From assembly GCA_002007365.1 (NCBI GenBank), contig LNZR01000022.1, positions 1 through 38,825 of the forward strand: 38,825 bases of DNA. The letters are read 5' to 3'. This document shows, in pieces, positions 1 through 12,232 of this stretch. Position 1 is the stretch's first letter, and each line of letters opens with the position of its first letter. Source of the DNA: Epulopiscium sp. Nele67-Bin005 (GTDB lineage: Bacteria; Bacillota; Clostridia; Lachnospirales; Cellulosilyticaceae). A program made the position numbers and the translations under genes. The notes beneath the pieces were generated by a model. That model saw nothing but the letters and a program-made list of their open reading frames with translations, made no database searches and was not told the DNA's origin.

Positions 1-3163
<3,163 letters not shown>

Positions 3164-3514
3164 TTTTTCTCGCCCCTTCTTTAAATTCCGAATTTTAATC
3201 ACAAAAAAATTTAATTAAGCTCTTGTTAATAACTTTTTGGATATATAAATATATTTTACCCCATACCCCTATAAATTACAACTATATTCTTGTATCGACC
3301 AATATTTACTAACAAATTACAACACCTAATTATTTACTTTATCTACTATTAATTTTATATTTCTTTTTGAATATACAATTATCACAAAATTTCCTTAAAT
3401 TCCCTCACGAAAATTTGGTAAATAATCCTATTCAAGAAATATCTTTATCTGGTGTAAGTCGAGTTTTATTTACAATAATTATTATAAATTAACAATATGA
3501 ACATTTTTTTAATT
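3164..3514. other. Intergenic region between the SLH gene and hemZ
   Basis: About 350 very AT-rich bases. It holds the SLH gene promoter (listed separately) and a long leader. No strong hairpin with a T-run was found after the hemZ stop, and no small gene with a ribosome-binding site. Confidence 0.6.
3253..3281 (-). promoter_or_regulatory. Sigma-A-type promoter for the SLH protein gene
   Basis: On the minus strand TTGTAA (3281-3276), a 17-base spacer, then TAAAAT (3258-3253). It lies about 90 bases upstream of the start codon, which leaves a long AT-rich 5' leader. Confidence 0.6.
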
Positions 3515-4909
3515 TTAGATTACATTCATTTTATTTTGTATCATTTCTTCAATTCTTACTATATATTCCTCAATCCCTTTTACATTTGGAATACGTTTAA
3601 TTTTAGCTCCACCTACAATTTTACTTACAGAGCCAGCCCCAAATCCAATTATAGTCTGTTGTTCAGCTATAATTTGTATGTTATATATACTATGATAATT
3701 ATTTTTTGAATAACCCACATTTTCAAAGTTACCTAAAATATTTTTCTGTCTATACATATAATATGGAGAAAAATTGTTGGTGTGCATAAGTTTTTGGGAA
3801 TAATTCACCATTTGTTCAATATTTTTACTTTGCAATAAATTTGTAGTGTTACCAAGAGCAGAAGCACGTTTTATAGCCATTGTGTGGATAGTAATATTTT
3901 CGGGTTGCAACTTTACTATTTCTTCTAAAGTATTTTGTACATCAGCCAGAGTTTCATTTGGTAACCCCAAAATTATATCCATATTTATAATTTGGTGTCC
4001 AACTTCTCTTGCCATCAAAAAAGCAGTCTGAATTTGTTCTACTGAATGATTTCTACCAATTTTATTTAATGTATCTTGGTTCATAGTTTGAGGATTGATT
4101 GAAATTCTATTAACTCCGAATTTTTTCATATCAATTAATTTTTGGTGAGTAATAGTATCAGGTCTTCCAGCTTCAACTGTAAATTCCACTACATTTTTTA
4201 TATCAAAATTTTCATTTACAATGCTCAATAAGTTGTGAAATTGCTCCTCATTCAAACTAGTTGGAGTCCCCCCACCGATATAAATTGTATTAACCACATA
4301 TTTATTTTGAATATGTTTAGCAATTTCTTTAATTTCCTTATAAAGTGCAACTAAATAATTAGGAACAACAGTCTTTTTTTGAGCTATAGTTGAAGAGCCA
4401 AAAGAACAGTATATACATTGAGTTGGGCAAAACGGAATTCCAATATATATACTTATTTCATTTGAGGTATTATTTTTTAAAATCTCATATTCGGCATCTG
4501 CTACCTGTGTTAAAAGCTCAACTTTGGCTTGGCTAATATGATAATTATTTAGTAAAGTGGTATGGATTTCTTCTTTATTATAGGATTTATTTTTAAATTG
4601 ATGCACAAGCTTGGTTGGTCGTATCCCTGTTAGTACTCCCCAAGGCATAGATTTGTTTGTATATCTGTTTAATATTTGGTAAATACAACTTTTGATTGCT
4701 ACTTTATTTGTAGTATCCGAAATTATTTGTTGCTCAATCAAATTTTCTTGCAAAATTGCATCACGATAAAGCCCAATTGTGAGTTGGGCTTTTTTTGTAT
4801 CATTATCTAAAAATAAAATATGTGGTTCGTTAATAAAAGGGATAAATAGCTTTACTAAATGTTCTATTTCATAAGTTTTTGGGTAGTTAGCTTGTTGTGT
4901 AACTATCAT
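3515..4909 (-). CDS. hemZ: HemZ-type coproporphyrinogen dehydrogenase / radical SAM HemN-family protein
   Basis: A 464-residue protein. The radical SAM cluster motif CxxxCxxC is at Cys161, Cys165 and Cys168, and the GGGTP S-adenosylmethionine-binding motif is near 212-216. The N-terminal segment PWGVLTGIRPTK (about 89-100) and a C-terminal YRQKNILGNFENVGYS segment distinguish HemZ from short HemN/HemW proteins. The family is linked to oxygen-independent oxidation of coproporphyrinogen III in haem synthesis, but no other haem gene is nearby, so the substrate is unproved. The ATG sits only 3 bases from the stop of the MBL hydrolase gene, so the two are probably co-transcribed. Confidence 0.88.
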   Translation of the reverse strand: MIVTQQANYPKTYEIEHLVKLFIPFINEPHILFLDNDTKKAQLTIGLYRDAILQENLIEQQIISDTTNKVAIKSCIYQILNRYTNKSMPWGVLTGIRPTKLVHQFKNKSYNKEEIHTTLLNNYHISQAKVELLTQVADAEYEILKNNTSNEISIYIGIPFCPTQCIYCSFGSSTIAQKKTVVPNYLVALYKEIKEIAKHIQNKYVVNTIYIGGGTPTSLNEEQFHNLLSIVNENFDIKNVVEFTVEAGRPDTITHQKLIDMKKFGVNRISINPQTMNQDTLNKIGRNHSVEQIQTAFLMAREVGHQIINMDIILGLPNETLADVQNTLEEIVKLQPENITIHTMAIKRASALGNTTNLLQSKNIEQMVNYSQKLMHTNNFSPYYMYRQKNILGNFENVGYSKNNYHSIYNIQIIAEQQTIIGFGAGSVSKIVGGAKIKRIPNVKGIEEYIVRIEEMIQNKMNVI

Positions 4910-4912
4910 TTT

Positions 4913-5545
4913 TTAACCTGCAAAATAAGGATTAGTCTGTTTTTCGTGACCAATAGTTGTAATATCTCCATGACCAGTATACACTTTCACTTGGTTTGAA
5001 AGCGTAAATAATTTTTGCTTAATGCCTTCTAAGAGCTGACGAGAATTCCCACCAGGCAAATCAGAGCGTCCAATTGCTCCTGCAAATAAAATATCTCCAA
5101 CAAAAACAGCTTTTTCTTTCTCTTGGTAATAGGCAACTCCATCAGCTGAATGCCCAGGAACATAAATTACTTTGAACTGGAGTTCTTTGTCATTAATTTT
5201 AATAATTTCTCCATCACTAACATAACGATCAGCACTAAAACTAATGTGTTCACGACCAACTCTAAAAGATAAGTTATAGCTAATATCTTCTAAATATTGC
5301 TTTCCTTTTTCGTGAGCAATAATTTCTGCTCCAAAGGCATCTCTTAATTCTTCAGCTGCTCCTATGTGGTCAAAATGCCCGTGAGTAATCAAAATTGCTT
5401 TTAGGTTTAGACCTTTTTCTTTGATATGTGCAATAATACTTGGCCCTTCTGCCCCAGGGTCTACAATAACAGCATCTTTTGTACTATCGCTAATTAAATA
5501 ACAATTTACTTCATAGCTTCCTGCTACAATAATTTCTACTTTCAT
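4913..5545 (-). CDS. MBL-fold metallo-hydrolase (glyoxalase II-like, YqgX type)
   Basis: A 210-residue single-domain metallo-beta-lactamase-fold hydrolase. The metal-binding motif THGHFDH is at 54-60 (His55, His57, Asp59, His60), followed by a GHS motif at 131-133, Asp151 and GHGD at 191-194, the full set for a dinuclear metal site. Cytosolic proteins of this family hydrolyse thioesters such as S-lactoylglutathione or related low-molecular-weight thiol conjugates; the real substrate is unknown. It starts at ATG with a GGAGG sequence just upstream. It lies between relA and hemZ, the common clostridial order, but the dtd gene often found here is absent. Confidence 0.87.
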   Translation of the reverse strand: MKVEIIVAGSYEVNCYLISDSTKDAVIVDPGAEGPSIIAHIKEKGLNLKAILITHGHFDHIGAAEELRDAFGAEIIAHEKGKQYLEDISYNLSFRVGREHISFSADRYVSDGEIIKINDKELQFKVIYVPGHSADGVAYYQEKEKAVFVGDILFAGAIGRSDLPGGNSRQLLEGIKQKLFTLSNQVKVYTGHGDITTIGHEKQTNPYFAG

Positions 5546-5558
5546 AGTTTCCTCCTAA

Positions 5559-7808
5559 TTAACCTGCAACTCTTAATACTTCTAAAACATCTGGAATTTG
5601 ATGAACTTTGCGTATAATTTCATCTAGCTGTTGTGTGTGAATAATTTCCATTCTTACATTAAATAAAACTTCACCAGCTTTTGTTGTACGTGCATTCAAA
5701 GATTTTACATCTAATCTCATATCGGTTAAAACACGTGAAATATCAACAATTATACCCATTCTTTCTGTTCCCACAATTTGAATTTCTGTAATGTAGGTAC
5801 GAGAGATATTTTGTTGGTCATTCCATCTAGCATCAATTAGGCGCTCTTTTTCATCATCTGGCATATGCTCAACGTTTGTACAGTCAGTTCTATGAATTGA
5901 AACTCCACGTCCACGAGTTACATAGCCCACAATATCATCACCTGGTAACGGTCTGCAACATTTTGAAAAACGCACAGAAATATCCCCAATGCCTTCTACA
6001 ACTATCCCACTTCTGCTTTTTCCAGTGTTGTAAGGTTCTGGTTCAGTATGTTCTGATTTTTCTTGATGTTCTTGCAAAATTTCTTTATCAGTTTTTATAT
6101 CAGGTTTTTCAATTTTGTGATGCTTTACATTTTCATCAATTAGACGCTGAATTATTTGTTTTTCCTTGAGTGTTCCATGGCCAACACTTGCACAAACTGC
6201 CGTCCAATTTTTTAGCCCATAACGTTGAGTTATCGTATCTACACATTGTGTATCCATAAGTGCAACTAAATTAAAACCTCTCTGTTTTGCTCCAAGCTCA
6301 AGCAGTTCTTTTCCACGGATTATATCTTCTTCTTTATCTTGCTTTCTAAACCATTGGTTAATTTTATTTTTGGCTTGTGTACTTTTTACAATTTTTAGCC
6401 AATCTTTACTTGGTCCTTTGGCACTTTTGGAAGTTAAAATTTCAATTCTATCTCCATTTTTAATTGTGTAATCATATGTTACAATTTTATCATTAACTTT
6501 TGCACCAACCATCTTATTTCCTATATCACTATGAATATGATACGCAAAATCTATTGGTGTACAGCCTTTTGGAATAGTTAATAGCTCTCCTTGAGGTGAG
6601 AATACATAAACTTGATCGTTATATACATCTAAGTCTAACTTTAGAGCGTCCATAAATTCTACGTTATCGCTCATCTCACGTTGCCACTCCAAAATTTGAC
6701 GAAGCCATGCAAGTTTTTCTTCAGATTTATCCTGAGCCTTACCTTCTACTTTGCCATCTTTATATTTCCAGTGAGCTGCTATACCATATTCAGCTGTTCT
6801 GTGCATATCTTCAGTACGAATTTGTAGCTCAAAAGGTATCCCTTCAAACCCCATAAGTGTGGTGTGTAATGATTGATACATATTAGATTTTGGCATGGCA
6901 ATATAATCTTTAAAGCGTCCTGGCATTGGTGTAAAAATTTCATGGATTACTCCCAAAACTGCATAGCAATCTTTTACATTTTTAACGATAGCACGGACTG
7001 CGAAAATATCATAAATTTGGTCAAACGTTTTGTTTTTATTAACAATTTTTTTGTAGATGCTAAATAGGTGTTTAGGTCTACCCTCTACGTAGGCCTCAAT
7101 TCCACCTAATTTCAACTGCTCCTTAACTTTATTTACGATATCATCAATCATTTCAAGGCGTTCACCAAGTCTTGATTCTATTTGGTCTTCTAATTCAGAA
7201 TATGCCTCAGGCTCGATATAACTAAGTGCCAAATCTTCAAGCTCAGCTTTAATTTTGCAAATCCCAAGTCTATGAGCAATAGGAGCAAAAATAGTAAGCG
7301 TTTCTTGAGCCTTTTCTTTTTGTTTATGAGGAGGCATAAAACCTAGTGTTCTCATATTATGAAGCCTATCAGCAAGTTTGATAAGAACTACCCTAATATC
7401 TTGCGCCATTGCTAAAAACATTTTTCTATAATTTTCAGCTTGAATTTCTTCTTTTTGAAGCTCTTTGTTAGATGATTTATACTTAATTTGGCTAAGCTTT
7501 GTAACTCCATCAACAAGCAAAGCTACTTCTCTGCTAAACATAACTTCTAAATCTTCAATTGTATAATGTGTATCCTCAGCCACATCATGCAATATACCTG
7601 CTGTAATTGACTCAATATCAAGCTCAAGATCAGCCAAAATATATGCTACTTCTATCGGGTGAATTATGTATGGTTCACCTGATTTTCTAAGCTGTCCTTT
7701 ATGTGCCTCATCAGCCAACTTATAAGCTTTTTCTATCATACTTAAATCATCTGATGGGTGGTAAGATTTTATTTTTTTTATAAGTCTGTTAAAGATTTCA
7801 CCCGACAT
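5559..7808 (-). CDS. relA: Bifunctional (p)ppGpp synthetase/hydrolase, RelA/SpoT family
   Basis: A 749-residue, full-length Rel protein. It makes and degrades the stringent-response alarmone (p)ppGpp. The N-terminal HD hydrolase domain has His50 and the HDVAEDT motif at 74-80, so hydrolase activity should be intact. The synthetase domain follows at about 235-345 (FDQIYDIFAVRAIV and FELQIRT segments), then TGS (about 390-450), a zinc-finger/helical region containing the CCRPLPGD segment, and a C-terminal ACT domain (about 670-745). A GGGGG Shine-Dalgarno precedes the ATG. It is separated from apt by a terminator and 365 bases, so it probably has its own promoter and leads the relA-MBL-hemZ unit. 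Confidence 0.96.
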   Translation of the reverse strand: MSGEIFNRLIKKIKSYHPSDDLSMIEKAYKLADEAHKGQLRKSGEPYIIHPIEVAYILADLELDIESITAGILHDVAEDTHYTIEDLEVMFSREVALLVDGVTKLSQIKYKSSNKELQKEEIQAENYRKMFLAMAQDIRVVLIKLADRLHNMRTLGFMPPHKQKEKAQETLTIFAPIAHRLGICKIKAELEDLALSYIEPEAYSELEDQIESRLGERLEMIDDIVNKVKEQLKLGGIEAYVEGRPKHLFSIYKKIVNKNKTFDQIYDIFAVRAIVKNVKDCYAVLGVIHEIFTPMPGRFKDYIAMPKSNMYQSLHTTLMGFEGIPFELQIRTEDMHRTAEYGIAAHWKYKDGKVEGKAQDKSEEKLAWLRQILEWQREMSDNVEFMDALKLDLDVYNDQVYVFSPQGELLTIPKGCTPIDFAYHIHSDIGNKMVGAKVNDKIVTYDYTIKNGDRIEILTSKSAKGPSKDWLKIVKSTQAKNKINQWFRKQDKEEDIIRGKELLELGAKQRGFNLVALMDTQCVDTITQRYGLKNWTAVCASVGHGTLKEKQIIQRLIDENVKHHKIEKPDIKTDKEILQEHQEKSEHTEPEPYNTGKSRSGIVVEGIGDISVRFSKCCRPLPGDDIVGYVTRGRGVSIHRTDCTNVEHMPDDEKERLIDARWNDQQNISRTYITEIQIVGTERMGIIVDISRVLTDMRLDVKSLNARTTKAGEVLFNVRMEIIHTQQLDEIIRKVHQIPDVLEVLRVAG

Positions 7809-8173
7809 ACAAAGTCCCCCTTTTGGTTGTTTATTTTATGCGTAGCTATTATATAGTATAATTCGCCACTACAATAATTTAGATTATTACTATTATAGTC
7901 ACTTTAATCAAAAATTTCAATGGTCAGTCCATTTTTTTTACATAATTTATTAAAATACGCCTTTTGAAGTTTGAGTAAAGTTTATACTATAAAAATCGTA
8001 TATTTACTATAGTGTTGCCTTATTTTTCTTAGTTCAAACATCATTTTGTAAAAAATTAACACAAATTTTTAATTTAGATATGTTTTATATTCATAGCGAG
8101 TTTTTTTGTGTATTTTGTATATTTACAAATAAAAAAAGTTACTCCTATGTAGAAGTAACTTTATAGTTTTTTA
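7809..8173. other. Intergenic region between relA and apt
   Basis: About 365 AT-rich bases holding the apt terminator at 8136-8162 and a possible relA promoter on the minus strand (TTGTAG at 7874-7869, 15-base spacer, TATAAT at 7853-7848; the spacer is short). No small gene was supported. The dtd gene is not here. Confidence 0.5.
8136..8162 (-). terminator. Rho-independent terminator of recJ-apt
   Basis: A 9-bp perfect stem (AAAGTTACT / AGTAACTTT) with a 10-base loop. On the minus strand it is followed by further T residues, just after the apt stop codon. Confidence 0.85.
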
Positions 8174-8686
8174 TTAATATTTTAATAAAGAAGAAACTGG
8201 GATATTTCCTAAAATCTTACGTCCATCAAGACCTTCTAACTCAATTAAATACACAATTTTTACGACTTCTCCACCAAGTTTTTCCACGAGTTCAATCGTT
8301 GCTTTTGTAGTTCCTCCAGTTGCCAATAAATCATCAACAATTACTACTTTTTGCCCTTTTGCAATAGCATCAGCATGAAGCTCAATTGTGTTGCTTCCAT
8401 ATTCTAAATCATAGCTTTGTGAAATTCTATCAAATGGAAGTTTGTTTGGTTTTCTAGCAGGGACAAACCCTTTGTGCATTTTGTATGCAACTGGTACACC
8501 AAAAATAAAGCCTCTTGACTCAGGTCCAATTACGATATCAAAATCAACGTCTGATAGTTCGTCTGACATTTGGTTAATAGCACATTCTAACCCTTTTGCA
8601 TCTTTTAAAAGAGGTGTGATATCTCTAAATAAAATTCCTTCGTGTGGATAATCTGGAATATCTCTAATTAATTTGTATAAATCCAT
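8174..8686 (-). CDS. apt: Adenine phosphoribosyltransferase
   Basis: A 170-residue, normal-length cytosolic enzyme of purine salvage that converts adenine and PRPP to AMP. It has the family opening DIPDYPHEGILFRDITPLL, the GPESRGFIFG segment, and the PRPP-binding VVIVDDLLATGGTT loop at about 115-128. The ATG is one base from the recJ stop codon, so translation is probably coupled. A GGAG sequence precedes the start. The recJ-apt order is conserved across Firmicutes. Confidence 0.96.
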   Translation of the reverse strand: MDLYKLIRDIPDYPHEGILFRDITPLLKDAKGLECAINQMSDELSDVDFDIVIGPESRGFIFGVPVAYKMHKGFVPARKPNKLPFDRISQSYDLEYGSNTIELHADAIAKGQKVVIVDDLLATGGTTKATIELVEKLGGEVVKIVYLIELEGLDGRKILGNIPVSSLLKY

Positions 8687-8687
8687 T

Positions 8688-10934
8688 TTAATTTTTCTCC
8701 TTTATACGTAAGTTTATGTTTGCTTGAAACTGTTGTAAATGCTGATATTGATTTGAATTTTCGAGGCTTGTTTTTGTGGAAGTTTGTAATTTGTAAATTA
8801 AAGTTTCGTTTGTTATTTCATAATCAATCAAACTTAATTCTTTAAATATTTTTAGACACTGAAGAAATTTGTATTCTGTTAAATTTTCAACACAAATATG
8901 TTGTAAAATATAATGAATATTCTGGGTATTTTCGTTACAATTTAACAAAAATTTATATATTTTTTTACATTCATTATACGTTGCAATCATCTTTTGTAAT
9001 TGAAAAAAATCTTCTTCAGTTTCAAAAATCAAATATCCACTTTCTTTAGCCTCGTCTTTTACAAAAATTTTTTGGCATTTATCATGATTATTATAGCACA
9101 TTTTATGAAAAGTCTGCATAAATTTTAAATCTTTTTTTTGAGATTTGGCTAACTCAAAAAATTCTCTCTCCAAAAGAATTTGCCGAAATTCACCTTGGGG
9201 TGGCTCGCATACAATTGGATTTGGTATGTTGTCAAACAAAAATTTGTAATAATAACTGCTTACTTCAATATCAAACGGAGAACGTATATCGCATATTTGA
9301 AATTGAAGATTTTCGTTTCCGTTCCATTCATTTTTGCTAATTTCACCAACCAAACTTATTGGCTCACCTTCTGATAAATAGTTTGCTAGATGTCCCATTC
9401 CAAAGCCTATGCATGATAAAATGGAATAATTTTTTTGTATAACTAATTTTAAAGTAGCCTTATCAGCGCCGATAGCTTTTGCAGATTGAACCATTCCAGA
9501 TACTTGAATTAAAGGGGTTGGGTTGTTTGCTCCTAGTGGCTCTAAAACTTGTAATTCATTGTACAAATTTATATTTATATTAGCAATATTTACTCGTGCA
9601 TCAATATCTAAACTTGGAGTTAAAATTTCTTGAGTCAATTTATCTTTGCTATATTTTTGGATTGCTTCTATAAAATTTTGGAGTTGGCTTTCTTCAAGCG
9701 ATAATCCTGCCGCCATCTCATGTCCTCCGTGCCTTGTTAAATACTGTTTTTGTGCGTGAATTGCCTCAAAAATATTAAATCCTTCAATGCTTCTTGCTGA
9801 CCCCACATACATTCCATCTTCTAGCCTCAAAATAATTGTTGGTTTATAATATTTGGAAATAATTCGTGAGGCCACAATTCCTACAACTCCATGATGCCAG
9901 CCATCTCCAACAGCGATTATTAGTTTGGTTTCATCTAAATTAATATTTTTGGCAATATATTTTTCTACTTCTTCGCCAATTTGACGTTGAGTTTGTTTGC
10001 GTTTTGTATTTTCTTCATCTAGTTGCTTGGCAAGGTCATGAACTTCATCTGTATCCTTTGAAATTAAAAGCCTAACACCTATTTTGGCATCGCTCAATCT
10101 CCCAGCGGCGTTAATTCGGGGGCCAATTTGATATCCAATAAGTCCTGCTGTAATTTCTTTATTAGAAACTAAATTTAATAATGCGTTTAGTCCTACGTGT
10201 TCTGTTTGTTCCATCTGCACAAATCCCAAATAAGTTAGAACTCGATTTTCATCAGTCAATGGGACAATGTCAGCAACTGTTCCTAGTGCCACTATGTCTA
10301 AATATTTCCAAATTTGCTCCTCGATACCTTCTTTAATTGCAAGTGCATGGATAAGTTTAAACACAACTCCAACTCCTGCTAACACTTCACAAGGGTAGGT
10401 GCATTCTGGTCTTTTTGGATTTACAATTGAAAATGCTGGAGGTAGTTTGTCTTGGCATTCGTGGTGGTCAGTAACAATGACATCAACATTTAGTGTATTT
10501 GCATACGTAATTTCATCTACTGCTGCAATGCCTGTATCCACTGTAATTATTAACTTTGATTGGTCGCTAATTTTTAAAATGGCCTCATTATTTAGACCGT
10601 AACCTTCTGTGTGACGATTGGGAATATAATAATCTACATCAAAATCATTTTCGCTCAAAAACATATATAAAATTGATGTGCTTGTAACTCCATCTACATC
10701 ATAGTCACCATAAATTGTGATATGTTCTTGATTGTTACGGGCTGTTAAAATTCTATTTACAGATTTTTCTATATCTATTAATAAATATGGATCATAGAGA
10801 TGCTTTTTACTTGGGTTTAAGAATTTGTCGATATCATTTGGTTTGTCTATGCCTCTATTATTTAAAATTTGATTAACTATTGTGTTGCCTTTTTGCTGTG
10901 CTTTTAAGCTCCATTGGTATTTACTTGGTAGCAA
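8688..10934 (-). CDS. recJ: Single-stranded-DNA-specific exonuclease RecJ
   Basis: A 5'-3' single-strand exonuclease used in recombination and mismatch repair. The DHH domain shows GDYDVDGVT (about 76-84) and VTDHHE (about 152-157); the DHHA1 domain shows GGHEMAAG near residue 400; an OB-type domain and a C-terminal extension rich in Cys, Asn and aromatics follow. I chose the TTG at 10934 (748 residues). The only upstream ATG, at 10952, overlaps an AAAGGAG Shine-Dalgarno that is 8 bases from this TTG. The upstream choice would add 6 residues and would have no ribosome-binding site. Confidence 0.94.
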   Translation of the reverse strand: MLPSKYQWSLKAQQKGNTIVNQILNNRGIDKPNDIDKFLNPSKKHLYDPYLLIDIEKSVNRILTARNNQEHITIYGDYDVDGVTSTSILYMFLSENDFDVDYYIPNRHTEGYGLNNEAILKISDQSKLIITVDTGIAAVDEITYANTLNVDVIVTDHHECQDKLPPAFSIVNPKRPECTYPCEVLAGVGVVFKLIHALAIKEGIEEQIWKYLDIVALGTVADIVPLTDENRVLTYLGFVQMEQTEHVGLNALLNLVSNKEITAGLIGYQIGPRINAAGRLSDAKIGVRLLISKDTDEVHDLAKQLDEENTKRKQTQRQIGEEVEKYIAKNINLDETKLIIAVGDGWHHGVVGIVASRIISKYYKPTIILRLEDGMYVGSARSIEGFNIFEAIHAQKQYLTRHGGHEMAAGLSLEESQLQNFIEAIQKYSKDKLTQEILTPSLDIDARVNIANININLYNELQVLEPLGANNPTPLIQVSGMVQSAKAIGADKATLKLVIQKNYSILSCIGFGMGHLANYLSEGEPISLVGEISKNEWNGNENLQFQICDIRSPFDIEVSSYYYKFLFDNIPNPIVCEPPQGEFRQILLEREFFELAKSQKKDLKFMQTFHKMCYNNHDKCQKIFVKDEAKESGYLIFETEEDFFQLQKMIATYNECKKIYKFLLNCNENTQNIHYILQHICVENLTEYKFLQCLKIFKELSLIDYEITNETLIYKLQTSTKTSLENSNQYQHLQQFQANINLRIKEKN

Positions 10935-10984
10935 TTTCAATGCTCCTTTCATCTTTTATCTATAATTAATTATTTTTTAATCTA

Positions 10985-11014
10985 TATACAATTATAAGGC
11001 ATTTGTGATATAAT
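10985..11014 (+). promoter_or_regulatory. Probable promoter for the S1-domain gene
   Basis: A perfect TATAAT at 11009-11014 with a weak TATACA (10985-10990) 18 bases upstream, about 35 bases before the start codon. The -35 is the doubtful part. Confidence 0.5.
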
Positions 11015-11048
11015 CTAAACGGTATTTAGTATAAATAGGAGTGTTATT

Positions 11049-11414
11049 ATGTTAGAAAATTTTGAAGTAGGTCAGATTATTGATGGGACAGTTACAGGTG
11101 TGAAACCGTTTGGTGCTTTTGTTGCCTTAGATGAGAATACTCAAGGGCTAGTGCATATTTCCCATATTTCACATGGATTTTTGGAAAATATTGCCGATGC
11201 TGTTAAAATTGGTGATAAAGTTAAGGTTAAAATATTATCTATTGATACCGAGAAAAAGAAAATTTCTCTGTCTATAAAAAATGCTAAACCTGCTCCATCT
11301 AAACCGCAGTATAAAAAAGAAGTACCAACAGAAGATTTTGAAAGCCTGATGAAAGGTTTCCTAAAAGATTCATCTGACCGTCAAACTGATATTAACAAAA
11401 GACTTAACCGTTAA
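11049..11414 (+). CDS. Small S1-domain RNA-binding protein (YugI/general stress protein 13-like)
   Basis: A 121-residue protein whose first ~75 residues form one S1 RNA-binding fold (VGQIIDGTVTGVKPFGAFV, then GLVHISHIS and GDKVKVKILSID segments). A basic linker and a short acidic-to-basic tail end in Lys/Arg. Proteins of this type bind RNA or the ribosome and have been linked to translation control and stress. An AGGAG sequence 7 bases before the ATG fixes the start. It is monocistronic, between a promoter and a strong terminator, and divergent from recJ. Confidence 0.88.
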   Translation: MLENFEVGQIIDGTVTGVKPFGAFVALDENTQGLVHISHISHGFLENIADAVKIGDKVKVKILSIDTEKKKISLSIKNAKPAPSKPQYKKEVPTEDFESLMKGFLKDSSDRQTDINKRLNR

Positions 11415-11427
11415 TTAGTTTGACCCT

Positions 11428-11456
11428 AAAGGTATCACGAAAGTGGTATCTTTTTT
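11428..11456 (+). terminator. Rho-independent terminator of the S1-domain gene
   Basis: An 11-bp stem with two G-U pairs capped by a GAAA tetraloop (aaaggtatcac gaaa gtggtatcttt), followed by T-rich sequence. Confidence 0.85.
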
Positions 11457-11550
11457 ATTTCCATTTTTTTCAATTTATATGCTGGGTACTTGAATTTTTT
11501 TTGAGTATTTGGTACACAATATATATATCAAAATTTTAAAGGAGGCAATT

Positions 11551-12183
11551 ATGCCAAATCAATTTCAATTAGTACCACTTCCTTATGCATATAACGCTTT
11601 AGAACCTTTTATTGATGAGGAAACTGTACACATTCATCACGATAAGCACCAACAAGCTTATTTAGATAAATTTAACGCTGCAATCGGAAGACACCCAGAG
11701 CTTTTTACTCAAACGGTTACACAACTTGTAACTAATCCTGCTGCTGTGCCTCTTGATATCCGTCAAGATGTTACAAATCAAGGGGGTGGAGTGTTTAACC
11801 ATACTTTCTTTTGGAAATCACTATCACCAACTAGCCGTAAGCAACCTCAAGGGAAACTGGCTGATGCTATCACAAAAACTTTTACTTCTTTTGAAGAATT
11901 TAAGACTCAGTTTAAGCAACACGCAATTTCTAACTTTGGTTCTGGTTGGACTTGGCTTGTAAAACACCCAAATGGTGACTTACAAATTATTAATACTGCA
12001 AATCAAGATAGCCCAATTAGTATGAATTTCTGCCCATTAATTACGATTGATTTGTGGGAGCATGCCTACTATTTAAAATATCAAAACAAAAGACCAGATT
12101 TTATTGATGCTTATTTCAATATTATCAATTGGGAGCAAGCTGAAGAATTTTATGAAAATGGTCTTGGCAACTCTATTTGCTAA
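11551..12183 (+). CDS. sodA: Superoxide dismutase, manganese type by residue pattern
   Basis: A 210-residue Fe/Mn superoxide dismutase that converts superoxide to peroxide and oxygen. The four predicted metal ligands are His29, His84, Asp167 and His171 (in HIHHDKH, NHTFFW and IDLWEHAYY). The outer-sphere residues fit the manganese type: Gly at 80 where Fe enzymes have Gln, and Gln152 in ANQDSP. The ATG at 11551 follows AAAGGAGG by 5 bases; a longer frame from 11509 has no ribosome-binding site. There is no signal peptide, so it is cytosolic. Oxygen defence in an otherwise anaerobic-looking gene set fits a gut organism exposed to some oxygen. Confidence 0.94.
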   Translation: MPNQFQLVPLPYAYNALEPFIDEETVHIHHDKHQQAYLDKFNAAIGRHPELFTQTVTQLVTNPAAVPLDIRQDVTNQGGGVFNHTFFWKSLSPTSRKQPQGKLADAITKTFTSFEEFKTQFKQHAISNFGSGWTWLVKHPNGDLQIINTANQDSPISMNFCPLITIDLWEHAYYLKYQNKRPDFIDAYFNIINWEQAEEFYENGLGNSIC

Positions 12184-12198
12184 AATTGCTTAAAATAT

Positions 12199-12225
12199 AA
12201 CCTATCCAAATTTGGTGGATAGGTT
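12199..12225. terminator. Terminator between convergent sodA and secF
   Basis: A 9-bp perfect stem (AACCTATCC / GGATAGGTT) with a 9-base loop, followed on the plus strand by AATTTTTTTA. It clearly serves sodA. The minus side has a poorer T-run, so service for secF is less certain. Confidence 0.85.
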
Positions 12226-12232
12226 AATTTTT

